From assembly GCA_964636705.1 (NCBI GenBank), contig CAZWUJ010000012.1:41813-105812 (forward strand): a stretch of 64,000 bases of DNA, written 5' to 3'. Of this stretch, positions 22,254 through 32,053 are shown in pieces. This DNA comes from VXRJ01 sp964636705. GTDB lineage: Bacteria; Acidobacteriota; Vicinamibacteria; Vicinamibacterales; UBA8438. Below the pieces are notes generated by a model that was not told the origin of the DNA, made no database searches, and saw only the letters and a program-made list of their open reading frames with translations. The stretch's first letter is position 1. Each line of letters begins with the position of its first letter. The position numbers were made by a program, and so were the translations under genes.

Positions 22254-25133
22254 ATGTCCGACTGGAAAGACACGCTGAACTTGCCGAAGACCGCCTTCCG
22301 CATGAAGGCGAGTCTGCCCAGGACCGAGCCGGAGACCATCGCGCGCTGGGATCGAATCGGCCTGTACGAAAAGATCCGCGAGCGGCGCCGGGGCGCTCGC
22401 CGCTACGTCCTTCATGATGGACCGCCGTACGCGAACGGGGAGATTCACGTCGGCACTGCACTCAACAAGATCCTGAAGGACATCGTCGTCCGCTCGCGCA
22501 CGATGGCCGGCTTCGACGCGCCGTACGTACCTGGATGGGACTGCCATGGCCTGCCCATCGAGCTGCGCGTCGAGCGCGAGCTGGGAGGCGGCAAGGCAAG
22601 CGGAAAGCAGGCCCCGCCGGTGGTCGAGGTGCGCCGCGCCTGCCGCCGCTACGCCGAGAAGTACATCGATATTCAGCGTTCCGGCTTCCGCCGGCTCGGC
22701 GTGCTCGGCGCCTGGCGGGAACCGTACCTGACGATGGGCTATCCGTACCAGTCGGCAATCGTCCGCACGCTGGGCAAGTTCGTCGAACAGGACCTCGTGT
22801 ACCGCGGCAAGAAGCCGGTGCACTGGTGCATCGGCTGCCAGACGGCGCTCGCCGAGGCGGAGGTGGAATACGAACCGCACCGCTCGCCGTCAATCCACGT
22901 AGAGTTCCCGCTGGCGGACGAGAGCCGCGCCGCACTCGAGACACTGGCCCCCGCACTCGCGAGGCGCGAGGCGTCCGTTCTGATCTGGACGACGACGCCC
23001 TGGACGATTCCATCCAACCTGGCGATCGCATTCCATCCCGACGTGACGTACGCCGCGTACGCGCCGGAGCATGGCGACAGTGATTCGACCGCGGCCGACG
23101 CCGCCGTCATCATTGCCGAGCCGATGGCGGACAGCGTCGCCGCCGAGACCGGGTACGCCCTCGGGGCGCCGCTTGCCACCTTCGCCGGGAGCGAACTCGA
23201 AGGTCTCCGTTTCCGCCATCCCCTCTACGCACGCGACTCCGTTGCCGTCCTGGCCGACTACGTCACGCTCGAGCAGGGCACCGGCGCCGTCCACACGGCT
23301 CCGGGACATGGCGCCGACGACTTCCATACGGGCGTGAAGTACGGGTTGGAGATCCTGGCCCCCCTCAGTCCCGACGGGCGCTTCTTCGACAGCGTCGCCA
23401 TCGTCGGGGGGATGCAGGTCTTCGCAGCGAACGCCACCGTAACCGATGCGCTCGACGACGCCGGACGGCTCTGGCAGCACACGGAGGTGGAGCACTCCTA
23501 TCCCCACTGCTGGCGCTGCCACGCACCGGTGATCTTCCTTGCCACTGCCCAGTGGTTCATTGCGCTGGACCAGGGCGACCTGCGCGAGCGGGCGCTTCAG
23601 GCGATCCGCCGCGTTGAGTGGTTCCCGTCGTGGGGTGAGGAACGGATCCGGCAAATGGTGGCGAATCGCCCGGACTGGTGCATCTCGCGCCAGCGCTCAT
23701 GGGGCGTTCCGATCCCTGCCCTCTACTGCACGGCCTGCCACGAGGCGACTCTCACCACAGAGTTGACGGATCGCGCGGCGGAGATCTTCGCGGAGCACGG
23801 CGCCGACGCCTGGTACGAGCGGGACTTGAGCGAGTTCGTACCCGCCGGCTTCACCTGTCCGTCGTGCGGGGCTGCCTCGTTCGAGCGCGAGACCGACATC
23901 CTTGACGTCTGGTTCGACTCAGGGTCCAGTCACGAGGCGGTTCTTTCCGTGCACCCCGAGCTGGAGTGGCCGGCGACACTCTACCTCGAAGGGTCCGATC
24001 AGCACCGGGGCTGGTTCCACAGCTCGCTCCTCGTCGGTATCGGGACGCACGGCGCGGCGCCCTTCCGACAGGTGCTCACGCACGGCTTCGTCGTCGATGC
24101 GGCGGGACACAAGATGTCGAAGTCGCGCGGCAACAGCGTCGACCCGAAGACCGTGATCGAACGGCACGGCGCCGAGATTCTTCGGCTCTGGGTGGCGATG
24201 GCCGACTATCGGGAGGAGATGCGGCTGGGGAACGAGATCCTCGCGCGCGTCGTGGAGGCGTACCGGAAGATCCGCAACACTTTCCGGATTCTGATCGCCA
24301 ACCTCTACGACTTTGATCCAGCCACGGACCGGGTGCCGCTCGCGGAAATGGAAGAGGTGGACCGCTACGCGCTTGCCCGCTACGGCGAAACCGCGGTTGC
24401 TATTCTCGGCGCCTACGAGCGCTACGAGCTCCAACCGATATCGCACGCACTGAATCACTTCCTGACCGTTGACCTGAGCGCGTTCTACATCGACATTTCG
24501 AAGGACAGGCTCTACACCCTGGCAGCCGACTCGCAGGCGCGGCGCTCGGCGCAGACCGCCATCTACACGATGACGGATGGCCTGGCGCGCCTGTTGGCGC
24601 CGATTCTCCCCATCACTACCGACGACCTCTGGTCCCATCTGCCGGGGACGCAAGCGGAGAGCGTTCATCTGTCCGACTTTCCGGAAGGATGCGACGAGCT
24701 TGTCGACCACGACCTACTCGACCGATGGACTCGGCTCCGGGCGCTGCGCGATGCGGTGAACATCGAGCTGGAAGGCCTCCGCCAGGCCAAGGTGGTGGGC
24801 ACCTCGCTGGAAGCGGCGGTGGTCGTGCGTGCGAGCGGTGCGACCGCGGCCCTGGTGAGACAGTACGCGTCCGAGTTGCCCACGTTGTTCATAGCGTCCG
24901 AGGTGTCGGTTGAGACCGACGACGCGGTTCCGGCGGACCCGGAGCAGGCCGCGCCGGCAGGCGTGCGGTTTACCGAGCCGGACGGGGCCGCCCTGATCGC
25001 GGCGCGACGCGCACGAGGTGTGAAGTGCGACCGGTGCTGGCGCTACGTTTCCGAAGTCACCGATGCCGACCCGGTGGGAATCTGCACGCGCTGCGTCGCC
25101 GCGCTGGCCGAGGCGGTGGAACGTGTTGGCTGA
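22254..25133 (+). CDS. ileS: Isoleucyl-tRNA synthetase
   Basis: Charges tRNA-Ile with isoleucine in the cytoplasm. The 959-residue class I synthetase has the HIGH-equivalent in DGPPYANGEIHVGTALNK, the CP1 editing domain with TTPWTIPSNLAIAF, the KMSKS motif as HKMSKSRGNSVDP, and a C-terminal zinc finger (CDRCWRYV...CTRC). Its length is typical. No T-box is seen in the short upstream region. Its 3' end overlaps a GTG start for lspA, so an ileS-lspA-lgt-rluD operon is likely; ileS-lspA linkage is common in bacteria. Confidence 0.97.
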   Translation: MSDWKDTLNLPKTAFRMKASLPRTEPETIARWDRIGLYEKIRERRRGARRYVLHDGPPYANGEIHVGTALNKILKDIVVRSRTMAGFDAPYVPGWDCHGLPIELRVERELGGGKASGKQAPPVVEVRRACRRYAEKYIDIQRSGFRRLGVLGAWREPYLTMGYPYQSAIVRTLGKFVEQDLVYRGKKPVHWCIGCQTALAEAEVEYEPHRSPSIHVEFPLADESRAALETLAPALARREASVLIWTTTPWTIPSNLAIAFHPDVTYAAYAPEHGDSDSTAADAAVIIAEPMADSVAAETGYALGAPLATFAGSELEGLRFRHPLYARDSVAVLADYVTLEQGTGAVHTAPGHGADDFHTGVKYGLEILAPLSPDGRFFDSVAIVGGMQVFAANATVTDALDDAGRLWQHTEVEHSYPHCWRCHAPVIFLATAQWFIALDQGDLRERALQAIRRVEWFPSWGEERIRQMVANRPDWCISRQRSWGVPIPALYCTACHEATLTTELTDRAAEIFAEHGADAWYERDLSEFVPAGFTCPSCGAASFERETDILDVWFDSGSSHEAVLSVHPELEWPATLYLEGSDQHRGWFHSSLLVGIGTHGAAPFRQVLTHGFVVDAAGHKMSKSRGNSVDPKTVIERHGAEILRLWVAMADYREEMRLGNEILARVVEAYRKIRNTFRILIANLYDFDPATDRVPLAEMEEVDRYALARYGETAVAILGAYERYELQPISHALNHFLTVDLSAFYIDISKDRLYTLAADSQARRSAQTAIYTMTDGLARLLAPILPITTDDLWSHLPGTQAESVHLSDFPEGCDELVDHDLLDRWTRLRALRDAVNIELEGLRQAKVVGTSLEAAVVVRASGATAALVRQYASELPTLFIASEVSVETDDAVPADPEQAAPAGVRFTEPDGAALIAARRARGVKCDRCWRYVSEVTDADPVGICTRCVAALAEAVERVG

Positions 25134-25680
25134 CGCCGCGGGATCGGATGACCGTCCGGCCGCATCCTGGCGGGCCGCACCCTTCGCGTCGCCGGGACCT
25201 TCGCGCCGGTTCATGTTCCTGATTGCGGCAGCGATAGTCGTCGCCGATCAGGTTTCCAAGGGAATGGTGCGCGCCTGGCTGCCCCTCCACTCCTCGGTGA
25301 CCATCATTCCCGATCTGCTCGATTTCCGGTACGTCCGGAACACCGGGGCGGCGTTCGGACTGTTGAACAGTGCGGACATTCCGTTCAAACCGGCGCTGAT
25401 GACCGCGATCGCACTATTCGCGCTTGTAGCCATCGGGATCTACGCCAGCCGCGCCGGGGCGAACGAGCCGCTGACGAAGCTCGGTCTGGCGCTTGTCCTG
25501 GGAGGCGCCGTCGGCAACCTGATCGACCGGATCACTGCCGGCTACGTCGTCGATTTCGTCGACTTCTACTGGCGTGGCTGGCACTTTTGGGCATTCAACG
25601 TCGCCGACGCGGCGATCACGGTCGGCGCGGCGTCGGTCATCCTTGACATGATCAGGAATCCCCAGCCGCAGCGGGAATAA
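25123..25680 (+). CDS. lspA: Lipoprotein signal peptidase (signal peptidase II)
   Basis: Inner-membrane aspartic protease that cleaves signal peptides of lipidated prolipoproteins. The conserved blocks are visible: IVVADQVSKGMVR, RNTGAAFGLL, NLIDRITAGYVVDFVDFY (first catalytic Asp) and FNVADAAITVG (second catalytic Asp), with four transmembrane helices. The GTG at 25123 (overlapping ileS by 11 nt) gives 185 residues; ATG 25213, directly before the first helix, gives 155 and is possible. It works with Lgt, the next gene, and predicted lipoproteins are present in this window. Confidence 0.94.
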   Translation: MLADAAGSDDRPAASWRAAPFASPGPSRRFMFLIAAAIVVADQVSKGMVRAWLPLHSSVTIIPDLLDFRYVRNTGAAFGLLNSADIPFKPALMTAIALFALVAIGIYASRAGANEPLTKLGLALVLGGAVGNLIDRITAGYVVDFVDFYWRGWHFWAFNVADAAITVGAASVILDMIRNPQPQRE

Positions 25681-25684
25681 GGAA

Positions 25685-26494
25685 ATGTATCCGCAACTCT
25701 TCGAGTTCTACGGCGTCAGCATCTACACCTACGGTCTGATGCTCGTCGCTGCGTACCTCGTCGGCCTCCGGGTGGCGGTCACGCGTGGCAGGACGCGCGG
25801 ATTGAACGACGCGCGCGTAATGGACCTCGGCATCCTGGTGATCGTCGGGGCGCTGGTAGGCGCAAAGCTGCTGCTGTTCGTCGTCGAGTTCGATCACATT
25901 CTGGCGGAGCCGGCATTCGCCTGGACGCTTCTCCGCTCCGCCGGTGTCTTCTACGGTGGCCTGATCGTCGCCCTCGGGGCGGCATTCTGGTTCATGCGAC
26001 GACACCGAATGCCGCTCTGGACGACCTGCGACGCGTTCGCCCCAGGGATCGCACTCGGTCAGGCGGTAGGAAGAGTCGGGTGTCTGCTCGCAGGCTGCTG
26101 CTACGGGCATCCCACCGACCTCCCATGGGGGATCACCTTCACCAATCCGATCGCCGCAGCGAACGTAGGGACACCGCTCGATGTCGCGCTGCACCCGACA
26201 CAATTGTATGAGTCGGTGGCGACGCTCCTCATCCTGGGAATCCTGCTCCTGTCCGAACGGCGCGGGCGGATGTTCCCGGGACAGCTCTTCTGGAGCTACC
26301 TGCTGCTCTATCCACTCGCACGGTTCGCCATCGAGTTCTTTCGGGGCGATCCACGTGGGACCGTTCTTGACCTGGTCTCGACATCGCAGTTCGTATCGCT
26401 GTTGCTGATTCCCATCAGCATCGCCATGCTGATCCGGCTCGGCCGGACACCGGGTGGCGGATCGCCGCGCCGGGCGGCGGCGCACGCCACGTAG
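25685..26494 (+). CDS. lgt: Prolipoprotein diacylglyceryl transferase
   Basis: Lgt transfers diacylglycerol to the lipobox cysteine at the inner membrane, the step before LspA. The 269-residue polytopic protein has IYTYGLMLVAAYLVGL, the signature GQAVGRVGCLLAGCCYG followed by HPTDLPWG, and HPTQLYESVATL. Its start is 5 nt after lspA, so the two are cotranscribed. Length is normal. Confidence 0.95.
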   Translation: MYPQLFEFYGVSIYTYGLMLVAAYLVGLRVAVTRGRTRGLNDARVMDLGILVIVGALVGAKLLLFVVEFDHILAEPAFAWTLLRSAGVFYGGLIVALGAAFWFMRRHRMPLWTTCDAFAPGIALGQAVGRVGCLLAGCCYGHPTDLPWGITFTNPIAAANVGTPLDVALHPTQLYESVATLLILGILLLSERRGRMFPGQLFWSYLLLYPLARFAIEFFRGDPRGTVLDLVSTSQFVSLLLIPISIAMLIRLGRTPGGGSPRRAAAHAT

Positions 26495-26499
26495 GAGCC

Positions 26500-27564
26500 G
26501 TGACCACGCTCGGCGATCCGGTAGGGGAAGCGCCGGTAGTCGTGGAACTTGAGGTGCCTGCCGGCGAAGCCGGCGTCCGTCTTGATCGGTTCGTGACCGC
26601 CCAGTTGATCGCCCGTGGCGCAGGGGCGCGAACCGTCTGGACGCGCTCGCAGGTACAGCGACTCATCCGCACTGGGCATGTCCAGATTGCCGGCGCCAGG
26701 ACCCGAACGAGCAGTCACGTTCACGCGGGCGATCGGATCCGGGTCGAGGTTCCTCCCGCGGCGCCAGCGGCCCCGCAGCCAGAGGCCCTGCCACTTGACG
26801 TCGTACATGACGACGCGGATCTCGTCGTGGTCAACAAACCGGCCGGCATGGTAGTGCACCCTGGCGCCGGACATGCCGAGGGCACCCTCGTGAACGCGCT
26901 GCTCCACCACGTGACCGATCTGAGTGGTATCGGCGGGGAGCTCCGGCCCGGAATCGTCCACCGCCTGGACCGGGGAACCTCGGGCCTGATGGTGGTGGCG
27001 AAACACGACGCGGCGCACGCCGAACTGACCCGGCAGTTTACGGCGCGGGAAGTCGAGAAGACCTACAAGGCACTCGTATGGGGAATTGTGCGCCAGGGAC
27101 GGCGTATTGACCTGCCGATCGGTCGCGACCCCTTCGACCGGAAACGCATCTCCGCGCGGGCACGCCGCGCACGGGAAGCCGTGACGCGGATCACCGGGGC
27201 GGAGCCGCTCCCTGGGATGACTCTCGTCGAGGTTGCCATCGCTACCGGGCGGACGCACCAGATCCGCGTCCACCTGGGCGCCATAGGGCACCCGGTGGTG
27301 GGCGATCAGACCTACGGCGGGCGGAAGCGGCATGTGCCCGCTGCGATACGTGACGCGCATCGGACCGTACAGCGGCTCGACCGGCCGTTCCTGCACGCCG
27401 TGCGCCTGGCCTTTACGCATCCGGGAGACCGGCGTCGCCTGGCGTTCCATTGCGACCTGCCGGATGACCTGCAAACTGTCGTCGACGAACTGCGCGCTCT
27501 TGAGCCCGCGCCCGCCTCAGGGAGGACGCGGCGCGCCCTGACGGGCGGCAGCCCAGGCTACTGA
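26500..27564 (+). CDS. rluD: 23S rRNA pseudouridine synthase (RluD family)
   Basis: Pseudouridine synthase of 354 residues. An S4-type RNA-binding domain (GVRLDRFVTAQL...RLIRTGHVQIAG) is followed by the RsuA/RluA catalytic domain: VVNKPAGMVVHPG, the catalytic Asp in GIVHRLDRGTSGLMVVAK, and ATGRTHQIRVHLGAIGHPVVGD. The S4 domain and sequence favour RluD (23S helix 69) over RluC, but this is by family. The start is GTG, 6 nt after lgt. Its 3' end overlaps that of lon by 7 nt in convergent orientation. Confidence 0.9.
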   Translation: MTTLGDPVGEAPVVVELEVPAGEAGVRLDRFVTAQLIARGAGARTVWTRSQVQRLIRTGHVQIAGARTRTSSHVHAGDRIRVEVPPAAPAAPQPEALPLDVVHDDADLVVVNKPAGMVVHPGAGHAEGTLVNALLHHVTDLSGIGGELRPGIVHRLDRGTSGLMVVAKHDAAHAELTRQFTAREVEKTYKALVWGIVRQGRRIDLPIGRDPFDRKRISARARRAREAVTRITGAEPLPGMTLVEVAIATGRTHQIRVHLGAIGHPVVGDQTYGGRKRHVPAAIRDAHRTVQRLDRPFLHAVRLAFTHPGDRRRLAFHCDLPDDLQTVVDELRALEPAPASGRTRRALTGGSPGY

Positions 27565-29999
27565 ATGACGTCCGTGACGGGACCAGGCCGGGCCCCGTCC
27601 GGCGCCACGGGATGGTGGGAAGGCACCGCGGCCGGGGTGAGGGAGAGGGCAAGCGCTTCGTCTATCGTCGCAACGTAGTGGATCGTCATCTCGCGACGCA
27701 GTTCCTCCCCCAGATCCTCGTTCACGGAGGGTTCGTTACGCTTCGGCAGCACTACGTGGAAGATGCCGAGCTGACGCGCCGCAAGGACTTTCTCCTTCAC
27801 GCCACCGACCGGCAGCACCAGACCGGACAACGTGATTTCGCCCGTCATGGCGATATCGCCTCGAACCGGACGGCCCGTCAACTCGGATACGAGTGCGACG
27901 ACCATCGTCAGACCGGCCGAAGGTCCATCCTTCGGGATAGCGCCCGACGGCACGTGAATATGGATGTCACCGTTACCGTAGAAATCGGGATCCACCTGGT
28001 AGCGGGTGGCGTTCGTCCGGAGCCAGGTGACTGCTGCGGAAGCCGACTCCTTCATCACGTCACCCAACTGGCCGGTCAGTTCCAACCGACTCCCGTTCGA
28101 CATCCGGGCCGCCTCGACAAAGAGCACATTCCCGCCGGCCGGCGTCCATGCCAGACCCGTCGCTACGCCGGGGCGGCTGGTCCGCTCCGCAACCTCCTCG
28201 TCCTGGAACTTGCCGGGACCGATCATCTCGATCAGTAGCTCCGGCGTCACGGATACTGCGGCTTCGTCTCCCTCGGCGCGCCGCCGTGCGACCTTTCGGC
28301 AGAGTGCTCCCAGTTCCCGTTCCAGGTTCCGAACACCTGCTTCCCGGGTGTAGTTACGGATGAGCGTTCTCAGCCCCCGATCCGTGAACGTGATCTGCTC
28401 CGGCGATAGACCGTGTCGATCCACCTGGCGCGAGACCAGGTGCTCGGTAGCGATGGCGAGCTTCTCGTCTTCCGTATAGCCGGGCAACTCGAGGACTTCC
28501 ATCCGGTCGAGCAGCGCCGGCGGAACCGGGTCCAGGAAATTCGCCGTCGTGATGAACAGTACCTCCGACAGGTCGAACGGAACGTCGAGGTAGTGGTCGC
28601 GGAACGTGTTGTTTTGCTCCGGATCCAGCACCTCCAGCAGGGCGGATGCGGGATCGCCACGGAAGTCGGTGCCGAGCTTGTCGATTTCGTCGAGTATGAA
28701 CACCGGATTCCTGGTCTCTGCACGTCGCAGACCGCGGATGATCTGTCCAGGCAACGCACCGATGTAGGTGCGCCGATGACCACGGATCTCCGCCTCGTCG
28801 CGCATGCCTCCCAGCGAAACCCGGACGACCTGACGGTCGAGCGATTCGGCAATCCCCTTGGCAAGCGAGGTCTTGCCGACGCCGGGCGGGCCGACGAAGC
28901 ACAGGATGGGCCCCTTCACATTCGGCTTCAGTTTGCGAACGGCGAGGTATTCCAGGATCCGGTCCTTTGCCTTCTCCAGGCCCGAGTGCCCACAGTCGAG
29001 CGTCCGCTTCGTGCGATGCAGGTCTATCGACTCGTCGCTTCGGACGTTCCAGGGCAGGGAGATCAGCCAGTCAAGGTAGGTCCGCGAAACAGTGTACTCA
29101 GCCGCCGCAACCGGCATCTTCGACAGCCGGTCCAGTTCGCGCCGCGCCTCCTTCGCGACCGCTGCCGGCATGCCGGCGGCCTCGATCTTCTCACGCAGCT
29201 CGTCGACTTCTTTGGCCTGATCGTCGTTCTCGCCCAGCTCCTTGCGGATGGCCTTCATCTGCTCGCGCAGCAGAAAGTCGCGCTGGTTCTTACCCAGTTC
29301 CGACTGCACTTGCGACTGAATCGTGGAACGGATATCGAGAATCTCGAGCTCCTTGGCAATAAGCCGATTGAGCTTGGCCAGCCGCTCGCGTACGTTGAGG
29401 GTCTCGAGAATCGCCTGTTGTTCCTCGGAGCCGACCGTTCGCAAACCGGACGCCACGAGGTCGGCCAGGCGGCCCGGCTCCGTGATGTTGTCCACGAATC
29501 CCGACACGTCGTCCGATAGGTGCGGCGATGCCGCGACGACCTGCATGAACAGCTTGCGGGTCGTCGCGACCAGTTGCTCTATCGCGAGCCGGTCGCCGGC
29601 GACAGTCTGTTCGTCGACGCCATGAACGGCGGCTCGGTGGAACGGCTCGACCGTAATCAACCTGTCGAGAGCGATACGACCGACTCCCTCCACGAACAGC
29701 CGATAGCTCCCGTCCGGCAGCGGAAAGATCTTGTGGACCTGGGCCAACGTGCCGACCCTGTAGAGGTCGTCCTCGCTCGGCTCCTCGATTGCCGCTTCGC
29801 GCTGCGCAATCACGGCGATCGAGTCACTTTCCTCAAGCGCGGTCTCGATCAGCTTCACGGAGCGCGGGCGCCCCACGGCGAGCGGCATGACGCCGCCCGG
29901 AAAGAGGACCGTGTCGCGCAGCGGAAGCACGGGGAGCTCTGGCGGCACCTCGCGCGTCCGGGCGGACACGTTCGCCGTGGGGCTCCGACTGACAACCAT
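27558..29999 (-). CDS. lon: ATP-dependent Lon protease
   Basis: Cytoplasmic AAA+ serine protease that degrades misfolded and regulatory proteins. The 813-residue protein has the N-terminal substrate domain (LPVLPLRDTVLFPGGVMPL), Walker A GPPGVGKTSLAKGIA, Walker B PVFILDEIDKLG, sensor residues, and the catalytic Ser/Lys dyad in PKDGPSAGLTM and PVGGVKEKVLAARQLG. Length is normal. It begins 2 nt after the stop of a dksA-like gene, so both form one operon that runs towards rluD. Confidence 0.97.
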   Translation of the reverse strand: MVVSRSPTANVSARTREVPPELPVLPLRDTVLFPGGVMPLAVGRPRSVKLIETALEESDSIAVIAQREAAIEEPSEDDLYRVGTLAQVHKIFPLPDGSYRLFVEGVGRIALDRLITVEPFHRAAVHGVDEQTVAGDRLAIEQLVATTRKLFMQVVAASPHLSDDVSGFVDNITEPGRLADLVASGLRTVGSEEQQAILETLNVRERLAKLNRLIAKELEILDIRSTIQSQVQSELGKNQRDFLLREQMKAIRKELGENDDQAKEVDELREKIEAAGMPAAVAKEARRELDRLSKMPVAAAEYTVSRTYLDWLISLPWNVRSDESIDLHRTKRTLDCGHSGLEKAKDRILEYLAVRKLKPNVKGPILCFVGPPGVGKTSLAKGIAESLDRQVVRVSLGGMRDEAEIRGHRRTYIGALPGQIIRGLRRAETRNPVFILDEIDKLGTDFRGDPASALLEVLDPEQNNTFRDHYLDVPFDLSEVLFITTANFLDPVPPALLDRMEVLELPGYTEDEKLAIATEHLVSRQVDRHGLSPEQITFTDRGLRTLIRNYTREAGVRNLERELGALCRKVARRRAEGDEAAVSVTPELLIEMIGPGKFQDEEVAERTSRPGVATGLAWTPAGGNVLFVEAARMSNGSRLELTGQLGDVMKESASAAVTWLRTNATRYQVDPDFYGNGDIHIHVPSGAIPKDGPSAGLTMVVALVSELTGRPVRGDIAMTGEITLSGLVLPVGGVKEKVLAARQLGIFHVVLPKRNEPSVNEDLGEELRREMTIHYVATIDEALALSLTPAAVPSHHPVAPDGARPGPVTDVIQ

Positions 30000-30001
30000 C
30001 G

Positions 30002-30460
30002 TCAGCCCCGATAGTCAGCGAACAGCGAACTGGGTGCTCGACGTGCTTCGTACACCTGTTCCCGTTCGATGGCCAACTCGCGCTCCGCTTCGCACTCCAT
30101 GCAGCGGACGGCGAACGGAAGCGCTCGGAGCCGTTGGGTGGCGATCTCGGTGCCACACTCGTAGCAGTACCCGAACGTCCCCTCATCGAGCCGGTCCAGC
30201 GCCTCGGTGATCCTGTGAAGCGTCTCGGTCTTCATCTGCAGCACGGCAAATTCGATGTCGCCCTGGATATCCATCTCGGACACCTCTGCTTCATCGCACA
30301 CGTCCGGCGTGGGCGACGCCGCGTGCTCCAGGCGGGCGTCTCGCATCTTGTGCTGCACCTCACCGATAATCTCGAGGCGCCTCGCCTCGAGCATCTGCTT
30401 GAGCTCGGTGTAGCGAGCTGGACTCAGCCTCTTCTCTGCGGTGCATGTTCGCGTCGTCAT
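30002..30460 (-). CDS. DksA/TraR-type zinc-finger regulator
   Basis: A 152-residue coiled-coil protein that should bind RNA polymerase's secondary channel. The coiled coil holds the tip motif PDVCDEA, matching the DxxDxA of DksA. The C-terminal four-Cys zinc finger is FGYCYECGTEI...FAVRCMECE. A clear Shine-Dalgarno sequence (AAGGAG) precedes the ATG. It heads an operon with lon. With ppGpp made by Rel (32.0 kb), it may adjust stringent-response transcription; that link is from family knowledge. Confidence 0.9.
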   Translation of the reverse strand: MTTRTCTAEKRLSPARYTELKQMLEARRLEIIGEVQHKMRDARLEHAASPTPDVCDEAEVSEMDIQGDIEFAVLQMKTETLHRITEALDRLDEGTFGYCYECGTEIATQRLRALPFAVRCMECEAERELAIEREQVYEARRAPSSLFADYRG

Positions 30461-30690
30461 GATGCCTGCTCCTTTCCAGGCGGTTGTTCCCGTTAGCCCG
30501 GTCTCATGATCCCTTGGGCTTGCCCCTGGATAGAATGCAAGAACCGTGCCACCGGCAACGGCGCTATTTCCTTAGACGACAGAACCACCGATTTGGTTTC
30601 GACATTGCGACCTGTCCCCGGCAGAGGACAAACCGACCGACTTGGAAGGCGCTTCCCCCCTGCATCCGGACCCGGCGAGATCCTTCCTGT

Positions 30691-30696
30691 CATAAT
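30691..30696 (+). promoter_or_regulatory. Putative -10 box of Cys-rich protein gene
   Basis: CATAAT ends 9 nt before the ATG at 30706 with no Shine-Dalgarno sequence. The rest of 30461-30705, between the divergent dksA-like gene and this one, shows nothing else I can name. Confidence 0.35.
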
Positions 30697-30705
30697 CCGC
30701 TCACC

Positions 30706-31389
30706 ATGCCAAAGCGGCAGTGTCCACTTTGCGCCCGGCGTAGAGCGCGCCGCACCTGCCCCGCGAAGGCGGCATCCATCTGCCCAGTGTGCTGCGGCAC
30801 CAAGCGTCTGGTCGAAATCGCCTGCCCACCTGACTGCGTCTGGTTGCAGTCCGCCTCCGCGCACCCGCCCGCCGTGGTTCAGCGGCAGCGGGAACGGGAT
30901 GCTCATTTCCTGATGGCGCTGCTGCAGGGCTTGACGGATCCGCAGCAGGCGCTCACTTACCGGCTCCTGGCACTGTTGGGCCAGGAACGGGCCGATCTTC
31001 CGGGCCTGTGCGATGCCGACCTAGCCGACGCCGCCCAGGCAATGGCCCAAACGGCGGATACGGCCAGTCGGGGCATCGCCTACCAGCACCCGACCCAGAC
31101 TGCGCATGCGCGGCGGCTCGTTGAAGAGATGACCGGAGTTGTCGAAGCGGCGGCGCAGCAGGGAGCGCCGACGCCGGACCATCAGATTGCGGATATCTTC
31201 CGGCGCATCGAACGCGGGGCCCGCGAAGGACGAGAACTGCTCGGAGAAGAGGGCGGCGACGCCGCGTGCGTGGGCATGTTGAGACGCCTCTTTTCCGCGA
31301 TGAGACAGGACGGGGAGGGACTGAGTGGTGCAGACGACGCTCGGGAGGGAGAGTCGGCTTCAGGGTTGATCGTGCCTCGTGTAGACTAG
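30706..31389 (+). CDS. Cys-rich N-terminal domain protein, unknown function
   Basis: A 227-residue protein whose first 45 residues contain a dense Cys array: KRQCPLCARRRARRTCP, SICPVCCGTKR and ACPPDCVWL, which probably binds zinc. The remaining 180 residues are predicted helical, rich in Ala, Gln and Arg, with no motif I can name. Similar Cys-array openings occur in uncharacterised bacterial proteins, as far as I recall. It precedes rpmB by 10 nt and may be cotranscribed with it, hinting at a ribosome or RNA link (inference). Confidence 0.65.
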   Translation: MPKRQCPLCARRRARRTCPAKAASICPVCCGTKRLVEIACPPDCVWLQSASAHPPAVVQRQRERDAHFLMALLQGLTDPQQALTYRLLALLGQERADLPGLCDADLADAAQAMAQTADTASRGIAYQHPTQTAHARRLVEEMTGVVEAAAQQGAPTPDHQIADIFRRIERGAREGRELLGEEGGDAACVGMLRRLFSAMRQDGEGLSGADDAREGESASGLIVPRVD

Positions 31390-31399
31390 ACGGATACTC

Positions 31400-31591
31400 A
31401 TGGCAAGACGTTGCGACATCTGCGGCAAGGGCCCGAGGATGGGCCGAAATGTCTCGCACGCCCACAACGTGACCAGGCGGCGGTTCGAGGCGAACATCCA
31501 GACAGTCCGGGCGCTCGTTAACGGCGGAGTGAAGCGGCTCAAGGTCTGCACTCGCTGCATCCGGTCCAACCGGGTAGTCAAGGCGCCCTAG
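31400..31591 (+). CDS. rpmB: 50S ribosomal protein L28
   Basis: L28 of the large ribosomal subunit, 63 residues. It has MARRCDICGKGPRMGRNVSHAHN and TRRRFEANIQTVRA, followed by LKVCTRCIRSNRVVKAP. The four Cys (CxxC twice) mark the zinc-binding C+ form. Organisms with this form sometimes carry a second, Cys-free copy controlled by Zur; none is seen here. It is short compared with E. coli L28 (78) but normal for the C+ form. Confidence 0.95.
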   Translation: MARRCDICGKGPRMGRNVSHAHNVTRRRFEANIQTVRALVNGGVKRLKVCTRCIRSNRVVKAP

Positions 31592-31639
31592 GAGTCTGCG
31601 AGAGAGAGCCTGAGGGAAGCCATCCCTCCTGGGCAGGGC

Positions 31640-32047
31640 GTGTCTCGAACTCCCGTCAGCACGACGAGCGCACCGCGCGCAATCGGGCCTTACTCTCAGG
31701 CGATCCGGAGTGGTGATCTGCTCTTCGTCTCCGGGCAGGTGGCTCTGGATCCGGAAACTGGCGAAATGATCGAAGGCGACGTGAGCGCCCAGACTGAGCG
31801 GGTGTTGCGGAACGTCGACGGCGTCCTGGCCGCTGGCGGCGCAACGCGCGCCGACGTCATCAAGACGACCGTCTATCTGGCGGACATGAACGACTTCGCG
31901 GCAATGAACCGCGTCTACGCTACGTTCTTCGCCGATCCCGCCCCGGCGCGAGCCGCCGTCCAGGTAGCGCGACTTCCGAAGGACGCGCTGATCGAGATCG
32001 ACTGCATTGCGATAGCCTCCCGCGCCGCCACCGCGACCACCGATTGA
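31640..32047 (+). CDS. ridA: RidA-family enamine/imine deaminase
   Basis: RidA hydrolyses reactive enamine intermediates such as 2-aminoacrylate, protecting PLP enzymes. The 135-residue protein has the signature AIGPYSQAIRSGDLLFVSGQ, VIKTTVYLADMNDF and ARAAVQVARLPKDALIEID, with the active-site Arg in the ARAAVQVARLP segment. The start is GTG at 31640. It follows rpmB on the plus strand and converges with rel, the stops being 6 nt apart. Confidence 0.93.
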   Translation: MSRTPVSTTSAPRAIGPYSQAIRSGDLLFVSGQVALDPETGEMIEGDVSAQTERVLRNVDGVLAAGGATRADVIKTTVYLADMNDFAAMNRVYATFFADPAPARAAVQVARLPKDALIEIDCIAIASRAATATTD

Positions 32048-32053
32048 TCGGCT